A stretch of DNA of 64,000 nucleotides from Oscillospiraceae bacterium. Lineage in GTDB: Bacteria; Bacillota; Clostridia; Oscillospirales; Acutalibacteraceae. The DNA lies in contig WRED01000002.1 in NCBI GenBank assembly GCA_009779495.1, forward strand, positions 1 through 64,000, read 5' to 3'. Positions 1 to 7,594 of the stretch are shown here, in pieces. The notes below the pieces were generated by a model. That model did no database searches. It was given only the letters and a program-made list of their open reading frames with translations, and was not told the origin of the DNA. Numbering within the stretch: position 1 is the first letter of the stretch; the number at the start of each line of letters is the position of its first letter. A program made the translations under genes and the position numbers.

Positions 1-123
1 TTTTCCGCCGCACTGCGTTAAAATTTCTTAAAATACGGGAGTATTCTTTCAAAATTTTATCTTGTGCGGGCGAAAAAATCACTCAAAAATCCGCACACGG
101 GGATTTTTCAAACACGCCCTAGG
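1..123. repeat. Nested-palindrome repeat, left-truncated copy 1
   Basis: The sequence matches a full copy at 52332-52513 and a more divergent one at 62078-62239. Shared blocks are a GC-rich arm, AAATTTCTT, a central part with AAAATTT, and the returning arm ending in GAAAAAATC. The right terminal repeat (ATTTTTCAAACACGCCCTA) ends near 123; the left end lies outside the window. It has the look of a non-autonomous MITE-like element. Confidence 0.7.
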
Positions 124-211
124 AGAGGCAAAGGTTAAAGTACTACGTAAAAATGCAGGGGACGGCAGCTTTTATGTCCCGGGCGCAGGAAATTTATATT
201 GGGGGGTATTG

Positions 212-1621
212 ATGTTAATGAAGAAAAAAGTAATATATTCGTTTCTTTTATTGATTATTGTTTTGCTTACGGCTTGCAGCTCTGATGATACACCGGTTAT
301 AAATGTAAAGGAGCCTCCGCTATATCAAAGCACGGTCGAATACGGTGAGCCTAATTTGATAACGGACAACAAGGGTCCGCTTTGGGTATATATACGCTTT
401 CCGGCCGCCGGCAATGCGACAGATGAAATAATAGCAGAGTGGGTTCGCGACATACACAAAAGTTCGCACGACGAAATAGCCGAGCTGCGCGCAAGTGATC
501 CGAAAGCCGAAGGTGAGATCAACGTACAGTTTGACTCTTATTATGTGGATGACAGGTATGCCGGGATCCTTGAAAACGGTATGTTTATGAGTTCGCACAA
601 GGCGCACCCGATGGAATTTGTACGTACGTTCAACATTGATACAAAAAAGGAGACGCTGCTTGACAACACTGACATTTTAGACTATTCCCAGAGTGAAAAC
701 ATTTTAAATTTGTTACGCGGCAGAATCGCTGAAGAATATCCCCAGGCGGTAGATCATCTCGGCGAAACAGATGAAAAGTGGCTCGAGCATATCGCCATTG
801 GGCATGAAGGTATCATTGTCATTCTTGAAAGGAGTAAATACCTGCCATCTTATTTGGGAACATTGAAAATAACGCTTCCTTATCATAAGCTTGGTTCGGC
901 GTATATACTCGGGACGGATTTAGTGCCGGAGTCGCCGACAGAACCGCCTGCCAAACCGCCCACAAAACCGATTGTACCCAATGCCCCGCCGCAGAGTGGA
1001 GATATAGACCCATCGAAACCAATGGTCGCACTGACTTTCGATGACGGGCCAAGCAGATATACATCACGAATTTTAGATATACTTGAAATATATGGTGCCC
1101 GCGCAACCTTTTGTGTCCTTGGCAATCTTGTGAACGCAAGAAGCGATACGGTTCAGCGTGCGTTTGATCTGGGTTGTGAAATAATCGGGCATTCTTGGGA
1201 TCACCGTGATCTTTCTAAACTGACAGTTGATGAAATTACACAGGAATTAAATGAAACGAGCGACGCTATCGAATCAATTACAGGCGTTTGGCCGAAATTG
1301 TACCGTCCCCCTTACGGAGCGGTTAATAACACCTTAAAAAGCGTATCCGCCGATTTAGGATATGCTATAGTCTATTGGTCGGTCGACCCGCTGGACTGGG
1401 ATACAAGAAACGCCGATAAGGTTTATGATGCTATTATGGCCAAAACAGATGACCGGGCTATCATTCTCAGCCACGATTTATATGGCTCGACAGCGGATGC
1501 GATGGAGCGTGTGATCCCGGATTTAATTTCCAAGGGTTATCAGCTTGTTACGGTATCCGAGCTGATGCATTATTCAAATATAACACTGGAAGCGGGCATA
1601 GTGTATTACGACGGAAAATAA
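212..1621 (+). CDS. PdaC-like polysaccharide deacetylase lipoprotein
   Basis: Secreted, lipid-anchored deacetylase, probably acting on peptidoglycan or another amino-sugar polymer. The start at 212 follows a GGGGGG ribosome site; an in-frame extension back to 62 runs through repeat DNA and is unlikely. The 469-residue product begins with a signal peptide and lipobox (LLTAC). A region resembling the DUF4163/DUF3298 extracellular domain follows (about residues 30-240), then a Pro/Thr-rich linker, then a NodB domain (about 265-460). NodB motifs are visible: TFDDGPS, the metal-binding GHSWDH, RPPYG and a late LSHD. Domain order matches Bacillus PdaC, an N-acetylmuramic acid deacetylase. Substrate is inferred from the family only. 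Confidence 0.85.
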   Translation: MLMKKKVIYSFLLLIIVLLTACSSDDTPVINVKEPPLYQSTVEYGEPNLITDNKGPLWVYIRFPAAGNATDEIIAEWVRDIHKSSHDEIAELRASDPKAEGEINVQFDSYYVDDRYAGILENGMFMSSHKAHPMEFVRTFNIDTKKETLLDNTDILDYSQSENILNLLRGRIAEEYPQAVDHLGETDEKWLEHIAIGHEGIIVILERSKYLPSYLGTLKITLPYHKLGSAYILGTDLVPESPTEPPAKPPTKPIVPNAPPQSGDIDPSKPMVALTFDDGPSRYTSRILDILEIYGARATFCVLGNLVNARSDTVQRAFDLGCEIIGHSWDHRDLSKLTVDEITQELNETSDAIESITGVWPKLYRPPYGAVNNTLKSVSADLGYAIVYWSVDPLDWDTRNADKVYDAIMAKTDDRAIILSHDLYGSTADAMERVIPDLISKGYQLVTVSELMHYSNITLEAGIVYYDGK

Positions 1622-1668
1622 GCATTTTTTACAACTATACATTTAATAAAAGACAGGAGAATGACACA

Positions 1669-2472
1669 ATGAAAATCGGAATCTGCACAGGCAACAACCC
1701 GGAAAGAGCAAAAATCGCAGGGGAGCTCGGTTTCGACTTCGCGGAGCTTGGCGTCAACGGCTACGCCAGAATGAGCGATGAGGAATTCGCGGCGTTTCAT
1801 GAAGGCATGGTGGCCGCCGGCATTCCGTGTGAAGCGGCAAACGGCTTCGTGCCGGGCGACATAAAGCTGGTGGGCGACGCGGCCGACGCGGAAGTCATAC
1901 GGGCATATATCACGCAGGCGATGAAGCGGTCGGACATGCTGGGCATAAAGACCATCGTGTTCGGCAGCGGCGGCGCGAGGAGGATACCCGAGGGGATGAG
2001 CCGGGAGGACGGCGTTGCGGAAATTGCTGAGTTCCTGCGGGAAATCGTGTCGCCTGAGGCGGCGAAGTACGGCATTCAGATCGCCATAGAGCCGCTGCGC
2101 AAACACGAGTGCAATGCCGTCAACACGGTGGACGACGGTATCGCTCTGGCGGATGCCGTGGGACGCGAAAATATTTCTGTCCTAGCCGATCTGCATCACA
2201 TGACGCATGAGGGCGAGGAATTGACGTCCATTGCTGGCAAAAAGGGCAGGATACTGCATGTGCACTCGTCGTACTCGGAAGCGGAGACAGGGGGTAGGCG
2301 CTACCCGAAGCTGACCGACGACTTCGATCAGTTCCCGTTTATGAACGCGGCGTATCAGGCGGGCTGCCCGAGGTATTCGCTTGAGGCGGGGCATCCGGGG
2401 GATTTTAGAGAGGACGCGGAGGAAGCGCTGGCGGTATTTCGGCAGGCGTACGCCCGAATAACGCAGAATTAA
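1669..2472 (+). CDS. Sugar phosphate isomerase/epimerase family protein
   Basis: 267-residue TIM-barrel protein of the xylose isomerase-like/AP endonuclease 2 superfamily. It has the typical start (MKIGICTGNNPERAKIAGELGFDF would-be first strand and helix), an IAIEPL strand with a probable metal-ligand Glu, an LADLHH segment, an HVHSS segment and a terminal SLEAGHPG. These carry the Glu/Asp/His metal ligands expected in the family. The ribosome site AGGAGA precedes the start. It stands 47 bases after the deacetylase and may share its transcript. The substrate, probably a keto-sugar or cyclitol, cannot be told from sequence. Confidence 0.75.
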   Translation: MKIGICTGNNPERAKIAGELGFDFAELGVNGYARMSDEEFAAFHEGMVAAGIPCEAANGFVPGDIKLVGDAADAEVIRAYITQAMKRSDMLGIKTIVFGSGGARRIPEGMSREDGVAEIAEFLREIVSPEAAKYGIQIAIEPLRKHECNAVNTVDDGIALADAVGRENISVLADLHHMTHEGEELTSIAGKKGRILHVHSSYSEAETGGRRYPKLTDDFDQFPFMNAAYQAGCPRYSLEAGHPGDFREDAEEALAVFRQAYARITQN

Positions 2473-2502
2473 GGCTGATTACGTCTAAAATCTAAAAAAC
2501 TA

Positions 2503-2531
2503 TTGACATTTCGCGTTTCATGTGCAATACT
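2503..2531 (+). promoter_or_regulatory. SigA-type promoter of tyrS leader
   Basis: TTGACA at 2503-2508, a 17-base spacer and AATACT at 2526-2531. It lies 36 bases before the leader peptide start, so the transcript would contain the whole attenuator. Confidence 0.7.
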
Positions 2532-2566
2532 TTAAGATAACAGTATGGAATTTGGAGAAAACGATC

Positions 2567-2671
2567 ATGATTCGCATTTCCGCAGCGGAATACTACGCTT
2601 CTTATGACCTTGCCGCTTACTATTACGGCAAGGCTGTTTCGGTGTTCGCTGCAAACGGGAGGTACGCTTAA
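2567..2671 (+). CDS. Tyr-rich leader peptide of tyrS
   Basis: A 34-codon ORF too short for ordinary gene calling. It has a good ribosome site (GGAG at 2554-2557, nine bases before ATG) and a TAA stop at 2669-2671. Seven of 34 residues are tyrosine: positions 9, 10, 13, 18, 19, 20 and 33. Codons 18-20 (TAC TAT TAC) lie in the loop of a perfect 8-bp hairpin (2608-2615 with 2626-2633). The ORF sits between the promoter and an intrinsic terminator upstream of tyrosyl-tRNA synthetase. I read it as a translated sensor of Tyr-tRNA charging, by analogy with the trp, his and phe leader peptides. No peptide family is recognised. Confidence 0.8.
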   Translation: MIRISAAEYYASYDLAAYYYGKAVSVFAANGRYA

Positions 2672-2723
2672 TTCTATACGGATAGAATAAGGCTCCGCAG
2701 TGAATGCCGCTGCGGGGCTTTTT
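2582..2723 (+). promoter_or_regulatory. Four-segment transcription attenuator of tyrS
   Basis: Mutually exclusive pairings can be drawn by hand. Segment 1:2 is 2582-2589 with 2645-2652 (8 bp, enclosing the Tyr-codon hairpin). Segment 2:3, the antiterminator, is 2640-2652 with 2697-2709: 13 contiguous pairs including three G-U. Segment 3:4, the terminator, is 2692-2700 with 2710-2718 followed by five T (2719-2723). A ribosome stalled on Tyr codons 18-20 would block 1:2 and leave segment 2 free to form the antiterminator. No T-box consensus is present in this leader. Confidence 0.75.
2692..2723 (+). terminator. Intrinsic terminator in tyrS leader
   Basis: A 9-bp stem, GCTCCGCAG with CTGCGGGGC (one G-T pair), a 9-base loop and TTTTT. 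It lies before the tyrS start, so it can only work as an attenuator. Confidence 0.8.
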
Positions 2724-2767
2724 GTAAATGATTCTGTACTGTTGAATAAGTTTATCAGGAGTTTACT

Positions 2768-3991
2768 ATGAATGTATTTGAAGAACTAAAGGCGCGCGGG
2801 CTGATCGCGCAGATGACCGATCCCGAAAAAATCGAGGAGCTTTTGGCGAAAAAGCGCGTGAAATTTTATATCGGCTTCGATCCTACGGCGGACAGCCTGC
2901 ATGTGGGTCACTTCGTGCAGGCCATCATCATAGCGCACATGCAGCGCGCGGGGCACGCGCCCATCGTGCTGTTCGGCGGCGGGACGGCGATGGTCGGAGA
3001 CCCTTCGGGCAAAAACGACATGCGCAAAATGATGACGGAGGAGGAAATCGGGCATAATATTGAGAGCTGCAAGCGGCAGATGTCGCGGCTGGTGGATTTC
3101 TCCGAGGGCAAAGCGATACACGTCAACAACGGCGACTGGCTGAAGAAACTGAACTATGTCAATTTCCTGCGTGAGATCGGTGTGCATTTTTCCGTCAACC
3201 GGATGCTGGCCGCCGAATGCTATAAGCAGCGGCTGGAGCACGGGCTGTCGTTTTTCGAGCTGAACTACATGATCATGCAGAGCTATGATTTTCTCGTTCT
3301 GAACCGCGAGCACGATTGCGTGATGCAGCTGGGCGGCGACGACCAGTGGAGCAATATTATCGGCGGCGTCGAGCTGATCAGGCGCGTGGACGGAAAAGAA
3401 GCTTTCGGCATGACGTTCAACCTTCTTCTGACCAGCGACGGCCGCAAGATGGGCAAGACGGAAAACGGCGCTGTGTGGCTCGATCCGCAAAAGACGTCGC
3501 CGTATGAATTTTACCAATACTGGCGCAATGTGGACGATGCTGACGTGATCAATTGCATGAAGATGCTGACGTTTATCCCGGTTGAGGAAATTGGCAGCTA
3601 TGCCGGGCTTGAGGGCAGCGACATCAATCAGGCAAAGGAAAAGCTGGCGCTTGAGGTGACGAAGCTCATCCACGGGGAGGACGAGGCCGAAAAGGCACAG
3701 GCCGCCGCCCGCGCGCTGTTTTCAGGCGGGGCGGACAGCGAAAACATGCCCACGACACAGCTCACGGACGAGGATTTCCAGGACGGCAAGGCGCTGATCA
3801 CGGCGGTCATGGTCAAGGCGGGACTGGCAAAGTCCAGGGGCGACGCCCGCAGGCTCATCGAGCAGGGCGGCGTGACGCTGGACGACGAAAAGGTCAGCGA
3901 TTTTACCTATGGCTTGCCGCTTGACAGGCTCGAAAAGGGCCACGTCATACTCAAAAAGGGCAAGAAGTCGTTCCATAAAATTACACTATGA
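2768..3991 (+). CDS. tyrS: Tyrosyl-tRNA synthetase
   Basis: Class I aminoacyl-tRNA synthetase that charges tRNA-Tyr in the cytoplasm. The 407-residue length is normal. HIGH-type motif HVGH is at residues 45-48, the tyrosine-pocket GGDDQWSN near 190, and the KMSKS-type loop appears as KMGKT near 227-231. A C-terminal S4 RNA-binding domain (about 345-405) carries [24 protein letters not shown] precedes the ATG. Expression is probably controlled by the leader-peptide attenuator immediately upstream. The stop overlaps the ugd start (ATGA), so the two are likely translationally coupled. Confidence 0.97.
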   Translation: MNVFEELKARGLIAQMTDPEKIEELLAKKRVKFYIGFDPTADSLHVGHFVQAIIIAHMQRAGHAPIVLFGGGTAMVGDPSGKNDMRKMMTEEEIGHNIESCKRQMSRLVDFSEGKAIHVNNGDWLKKLNYVNFLREIGVHFSVNRMLAAECYKQRLEHGLSFFELNYMIMQSYDFLVLNREHDCVMQLGGDDQWSNIIGGVELIRRVDGKEAFGMTFNLLLTSDGRKMGKTENGAVWLDPQKTSPYEFYQYWRNVDDADVINCMKMLTFIPVEEIGSYAGLEGSDINQAKEKLALEVTKLIHGEDEAEKAQAAARALFSGGADSENMPTTQLTDEDFQDGKALITAVMVKAGLAKSRGDARRLIEQGGVTLDDEKVSDFTYGLPLDRLEKGHVILKKGKKSFHKITL

Positions 3992-5181
3992 AGAAATATA
4001 ATATTGCAGTAGTCGGAATAGGATACGTCGGGCTGTCCAACGCGGTTTTGCTTGCCAGGAATAACCGCGTGACGGCCGTTGACGTTGTGCGCGAAAAGGT
4101 CGATATGCTTAACGCCGGCCAGCCGCCCGTGGTTGATTCCGAGGCGCGGGAGTTTCTGCAAAAAGAGCCGCTTGACTTGACGGCCACGACGGACAGCGAA
4201 GCCGCGTACCGCGAAGCGGATTGGGTCATTATTTCCACGCCCACAAATTACGATCCCGACAAGAACTACTTCGACACGTCGTCGGTGGAGATTGTTTACC
4301 GCGAAATCAGGGCCGTGAACCGTGAAGCGTACATCGTCATTAAATCAACGGTGCCGATAAGCTTCACGGAAAATTTGTGCCGCGAAAACGGAGACAGCCG
4401 CGTGCTCTTTTCGCCGGAATTCCTGCGGGAGGGTCACGCGCTGTATGACAACCTCTATCCGTCGCGGATCATCGTGGGTACGGACTGCTCTGACACAGAG
4501 GCAAGGGAAAAAGCTGAGCAGTTCGCGGCGCTGCTGCTCAGCGGCGCGGAGGACAAAAACGCGCCGGCGCTCGTCATGGAGCGCACGGAGGCGGAAGCGG
4601 TCAAGCTGTTCGCCAACACGTATCTGGCCATGCGCGTCGCGTTTTTTAATGAGCTGGACACCTATGCCGAGATGAAGGACCTGAGCGCGAAACGCATCAT
4701 ACAGGGCGTCTGCCTCGACAAGAGGATCGGTGATATTTACAACAACCCGTCCTTTGGGTACGGCGGCTACTGCCTGCCGAAGGACACGAAGCAGTTGCTG
4801 GCGAACTACAGCGACGTTCCGAACGATATCATCGCGGCGGTCGTCACGGCGAACGCGACGCGCAAGGATTATATCGCCGAGCGCATAGCGGAGTCGGGCG
4901 CGGAGGTCGCCGGCGTGTACAGGCTGACGATGAAGCTGAATTCCGACAATTTCCGCCACTCCGCGATTTTGGGCGTGATCAGGCGGATGACGGACGCGGG
5001 GCTGGAGGTCGTGATATATGAGCCGACGATTACGGAAGATACGTACAAGGGATCGAGGGTTATACGGGATCTCGGGGAGTTTAAGCGCGTGTCGGATATC
5101 ATTGTCGCGAATCGGCTGAGTGACGATTTGGCGGACGTGAAGGACAAGGTTTATACAAGGGATTTGTTTTCGCGCGACTGA
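3988..5181 (+). CDS. ugd: UDP-glucose 6-dehydrogenase
   Basis: Oxidises UDP-glucose to UDP-glucuronate with two NAD+, feeding surface polysaccharide synthesis. The 397-residue product has the N-terminal NAD motif [14 protein letters not shown], the FSPEFLREG segment, the [17 protein letters not shown] central helix and the active-site block [18 protein letters not shown] with the catalytic Cys near 262. Similarity to enterobacterial Ugd along the whole length, including a terminal DKVYTRDLF, is obvious by eye. It overlaps tyrS by four bases, an unusual partner for a tRNA synthetase, and leads into the CDP-sugar genes. No other product is likely. Confidence 0.93.
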   Translation: MKKYNIAVVGIGYVGLSNAVLLARNNRVTAVDVVREKVDMLNAGQPPVVDSEAREFLQKEPLDLTATTDSEAAYREADWVIISTPTNYDPDKNYFDTSSVEIVYREIRAVNREAYIVIKSTVPISFTENLCRENGDSRVLFSPEFLREGHALYDNLYPSRIIVGTDCSDTEAREKAEQFAALLLSGAEDKNAPALVMERTEAEAVKLFANTYLAMRVAFFNELDTYAEMKDLSAKRIIQGVCLDKRIGDIYNNPSFGYGGYCLPKDTKQLLANYSDVPNDIIAAVVTANATRKDYIAERIAESGAEVAGVYRLTMKLNSDNFRHSAILGVIRRMTDAGLEVVIYEPTITEDTYKGSRVIRDLGEFKRVSDIIVANRLSDDLADVKDKVYTRDLFSRD

Positions 5182-5201
5182 TGCAGTAAGGGGGACCATC
5201 C

Positions 5202-5978
5202 ATGAAAGTCGTAATACTCGCCGGGGGCTTCGGCACACGTATAAGCGAGGAAAGCCACCTGAGGCCCAAGCCCATGATCGAGGTCGGCGGGATGCCGATG
5301 CTGTGGCACGTGATGAAAATTTACTCGCGCTTCGGGTACAACGATTTCATCATATGCTGCGGCTACAAGCAGCACATGATCAAGGAATATTTCGCGGACT
5401 ATTATCTGCACCGCAGTGACGTGACCTTCGATTTTACGAACGGCAATCATATGACGGTACATAATAATATCGCCGAGCCGTGGCGCGTGACGCTGGTGGA
5501 CACGGGGCTGAACACCATGACGGGCGGGCGCGTGAAGCGGATCAAAAAGTTCGTCGGGGACGAGCCGTTTATGCTGACATACGGCGACGGCGTGTCCGAC
5601 GTGGATATAGGCAGGCTTGCGGAGTTCCACAAAGGCCATGGCAAGACCGCGACGATAACGGCCGTCAACATCGGGCAAAAATTTGGCGTGCTGGAAATTG
5701 ACGGAAGTAACCAAATAACGGCGTTTCGCGAAAAGCGGGACAACGACGGCAGTGTTATAAACGGCGGCTTCATGGTACTGAACCCGGAGATTTTCGATTA
5801 TCTCGCGGGGGACGAAACCGTGTTTGAAAAGGAGCCGCTTGAAGCGCTCTCCAGGATGGGCGAGCTGATGGCGTACAGGCACAAGGGGTTTTGGCAGTGC
5901 ATGGATACGCAGCGGGACCGGCAGCTGCTGGAGGGGCTGTGGTCGTCCGGACAAGCGCCATGGGTATCTAGATGTTAG
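5202..5978 (+). CDS. rfbF: Glucose-1-phosphate cytidylyltransferase
   Basis: Makes CDP-glucose from glucose-1-phosphate and CTP, the first step to CDP-6-deoxy and 3,6-dideoxyhexoses. The 258-residue protein opens with the nucleotidyltransferase motif LAGGFGTRISEES, then RPKPMIEVGGMPMLWH, with FMLTYGDGVSDVD further on. The ribosome site GGGGG precedes ATG. The final residues (VSRC) and the TAG stop are encoded by a short tag repeat that recurs at three other gene ends, so the native C-terminus was probably rewritten by repeat insertion. It forms a set with rfbG and rfbH. Confidence 0.92.
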   Translation: MKVVILAGGFGTRISEESHLRPKPMIEVGGMPMLWHVMKIYSRFGYNDFIICCGYKQHMIKEYFADYYLHRSDVTFDFTNGNHMTVHNNIAEPWRVTLVDTGLNTMTGGRVKRIKKFVGDEPFMLTYGDGVSDVDIGRLAEFHKGHGKTATITAVNIGQKFGVLEIDGSNQITAFREKRDNDGSVINGGFMVLNPEIFDYLAGDETVFEKEPLEALSRMGELMAYRHKGFWQCMDTQRDRQLLEGLWSSGQAPWVSRC

Positions 5979-6018
5979 ACGGTAGACGTTAGATGTGGTC
6001 AGGCGGCGCGATGCGCTG
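5968..6018 (+). repeat. TAGATGTTAGAC tag repeat, copy 1
   Basis: Low-complexity tag built on TAGATGTTAGACGGTAGACG followed by GTGGTCAGG. It overlaps the rfbF stop codon. Related copies lie at 46462-46516, 50924-50968 and 58373-58394. Confidence 0.7.
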
Positions 6019-6071
6019 AATGAATTTAGAGGACAATGATTCTACGGTTTGAAACAGGGGGGAATGCAGAG

Positions 6072-7127
6072 ATGGATTTAAGTTTCTTTAGCGGAAAATG
6101 CGTCCTCGTGACCGGCCACACGGGATTCAAGGGGACGTGGCTTTGCCGTATATTAAACGGCGCGGGCGCCAGGGTGGTCGGCTTTGCGCTGGAGCCGCCG
6201 ACGCAGCCCAGCCTGTTCGAGCTGTGCGGCCTGCGGCGCGAAATAGAATGCGTGACGGGCGATGTGCGCGACTACGGGGCGCTGTACACGGTCTTTCACA
6301 GCTTCAAGCCTGACATCGTGATCCATCTGGCGGCACAGCCCATCGTGCGCGAGAGCTACAGGAATCCGCGCCATACGATGGAGACAAACGTCATGGGCAC
6401 GGTCAATTTGCTGGAGTGCGCCCGTGAAAGCGGCTTCGTCCGCTCACTCGTGAACGTGACGACCGACAAGGTCTACGACAACCGCGAATGGGTCTGGGGC
6501 TACCGCGAAAACGAAAAGCTCGGCGGGCATGACCCGTATTCGGGCAGTAAGGCGTGCTCGGAAATCGTGACGGACAGCTACAGGCGTTCGTATTTCGCCG
6601 ACGGGCTGACGGCCGTGTCCACCGCGCGGGCGGGCAACGTCATCGGCGGCGGGGACTTCGCCGGCGACAGGATCATCCCGGACTGCGTCCGCGCGGCTCA
6701 GGCGGGGGAGGCTATACAGCTGCGCAACCCGAACTCGGTTCGCCCGTATCAGCACGTGCTTGATCCGCTGTACGCGTACCTTCTGATCGCGCAGCGGCAG
6801 TATGAGGACGGCAGCTTCGCGGGGGCGTACAACGTGGGTCCCGGCGAGAGCGGCTGCGTGACGACCGGGCGGCTGTGCGATTTGTTCTGCGCCGCGTGGG
6901 GCGAGGATCTGAAGTGGGAGAGCGCGTCCGCCGCCAACGCGCCGCATGAGGCGGGCTTTTTAAAGCTGGACTGCTCGAAGCTCAGGGATAAGCTTGGCTG
7001 GCGGCCTGTCTGGGACATTGAGACGGCGGTGAAAAAGACGGCGGAGTGGACGAAGGGCTGGCTGTTCGGGCGGGATGTCAGCGCGGTTATGGATGAGCAG
7101 ATAAAGGAATTTCAGGGGGATGTTTGA
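6072..7127 (+). CDS. rfbG: CDP-glucose 4,6-dehydratase
   Basis: Short-chain dehydrogenase/reductase that converts CDP-glucose to CDP-4-keto-6-deoxyglucose. The start at 6072 has a GGGGGG ribosome site; a longer in-frame start at 6036 does not. The 351-residue protein carries the family mark VTGHTGFKGTWL in the Rossmann fold, HLAAQPIV, NVTTDKVYDN, and YSGSKACSE with the catalytic Tyr and Lys. These are diagnostic of RfbG rather than RmlB or GalE. The product is the substrate for RfbH downstream. Confidence 0.93.
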   Translation: MDLSFFSGKCVLVTGHTGFKGTWLCRILNGAGARVVGFALEPPTQPSLFELCGLRREIECVTGDVRDYGALYTVFHSFKPDIVIHLAAQPIVRESYRNPRHTMETNVMGTVNLLECARESGFVRSLVNVTTDKVYDNREWVWGYRENEKLGGHDPYSGSKACSEIVTDSYRRSYFADGLTAVSTARAGNVIGGGDFAGDRIIPDCVRAAQAGEAIQLRNPNSVRPYQHVLDPLYAYLLIAQRQYEDGSFAGAYNVGPGESGCVTTGRLCDLFCAAWGEDLKWESASAANAPHEAGFLKLDCSKLRDKLGWRPVWDIETAVKKTAEWTKGWLFGRDVSAVMDEQIKEFQGDV

Positions 7128-7147
7128 GAAAAGGATGGATCATAACA

Positions 7148-7567
7148 ATGAAAAAATGGGTAGTAGAAGATTGGGAGTTTGAATTAACTGCTACAGATGG
7201 AAAAGCCGGACATTGCAGGCTTGGTTTGGAAAAAGGGGATAAGTTTGTTTTTCAATACGGGTGTCCTGCCGACATGTGCCCCAGAGTCATGACAAAACTA
7301 TATAATTACTGCGAAGTGATTCGGTATGGCGGCGACTTTACTTACAGGCGCGGAACCCTGCGACGACTGCGCAAGCTCGCGATTCGGCGCGGCGGCGACC
7401 TCGTGATTCGACGCGGCGGCGACTATGAATACAGAACCGGCAAGGTAAAATATGAGTTGGATTTGTCATGCCCCTGTGGCTGCATTCAGTTTCATCTGAA
7501 AGCATACCCCATAAACCGCGACGAAAACGGAAAACATATTGGCAACAACCCAAGACCGGAAGATTAA
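7148..7567 (+). CDS. TIGR04076-like Cys-containing protein with internal duplication
   Basis: A 139-residue protein of unknown function. The frame is open further upstream through a TTG at 7124, but ATG 7148 has a ribosome site (AAAGGATGG). The N-terminal half (DWEFELTATDGKAGHCRLGLEKGD, then the YGCPADMCPRVMTKLY block) and the end (LSCPCGCIQFHLKA) look like the small TIGR04076 family, usually near 100 residues. An Arg-rich insert of about 35 residues separates the two. It contains three imperfect copies of a 24-base unit (7316-7339, 7379-7402, 7403-7426) coding VIRYGGDF-like peptides. It sits between rfbG and rfbH without obvious pathway logic. Family assignment is from memory of the motif. 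Confidence 0.65.
   Translation: MKKWVVEDWEFELTATDGKAGHCRLGLEKGDKFVFQYGCPADMCPRVMTKLYNYCEVIRYGGDFTYRRGTLRRLRKLAIRRGGDLVIRRGGDYEYRTGKVKYELDLSCPCGCIQFHLKAYPINRDENGKHIGNNPRPED
7316..7426 (+). repeat. 24-base coding repeat, three copies
   Basis: Units at 7316-7339, 7379-7402 and 7403-7426 share GATTCG-GGCGGCGAC. The last two are in tandem. All are in frame and encode V/A-I-R-x-G-G-D peptides, expanding a TIGR04076-like protein. Confidence 0.75.
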
Positions 7568-7594
7568 GATTTTGGGAGGAAGAAAGTCAAAAGG

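Noticed and set aside
62..211. N-terminal extension of the deacetylase
   Set aside because: The extension reads through repeat DNA and would place 50 residues before a clear lipoprotein signal peptide.
2538..2760. T-box riboswitch before tyrS
   Set aside because: No AGGGTGGNACCGCG box or Stem I motif is present; the leader is short and contains a translated ORF instead.
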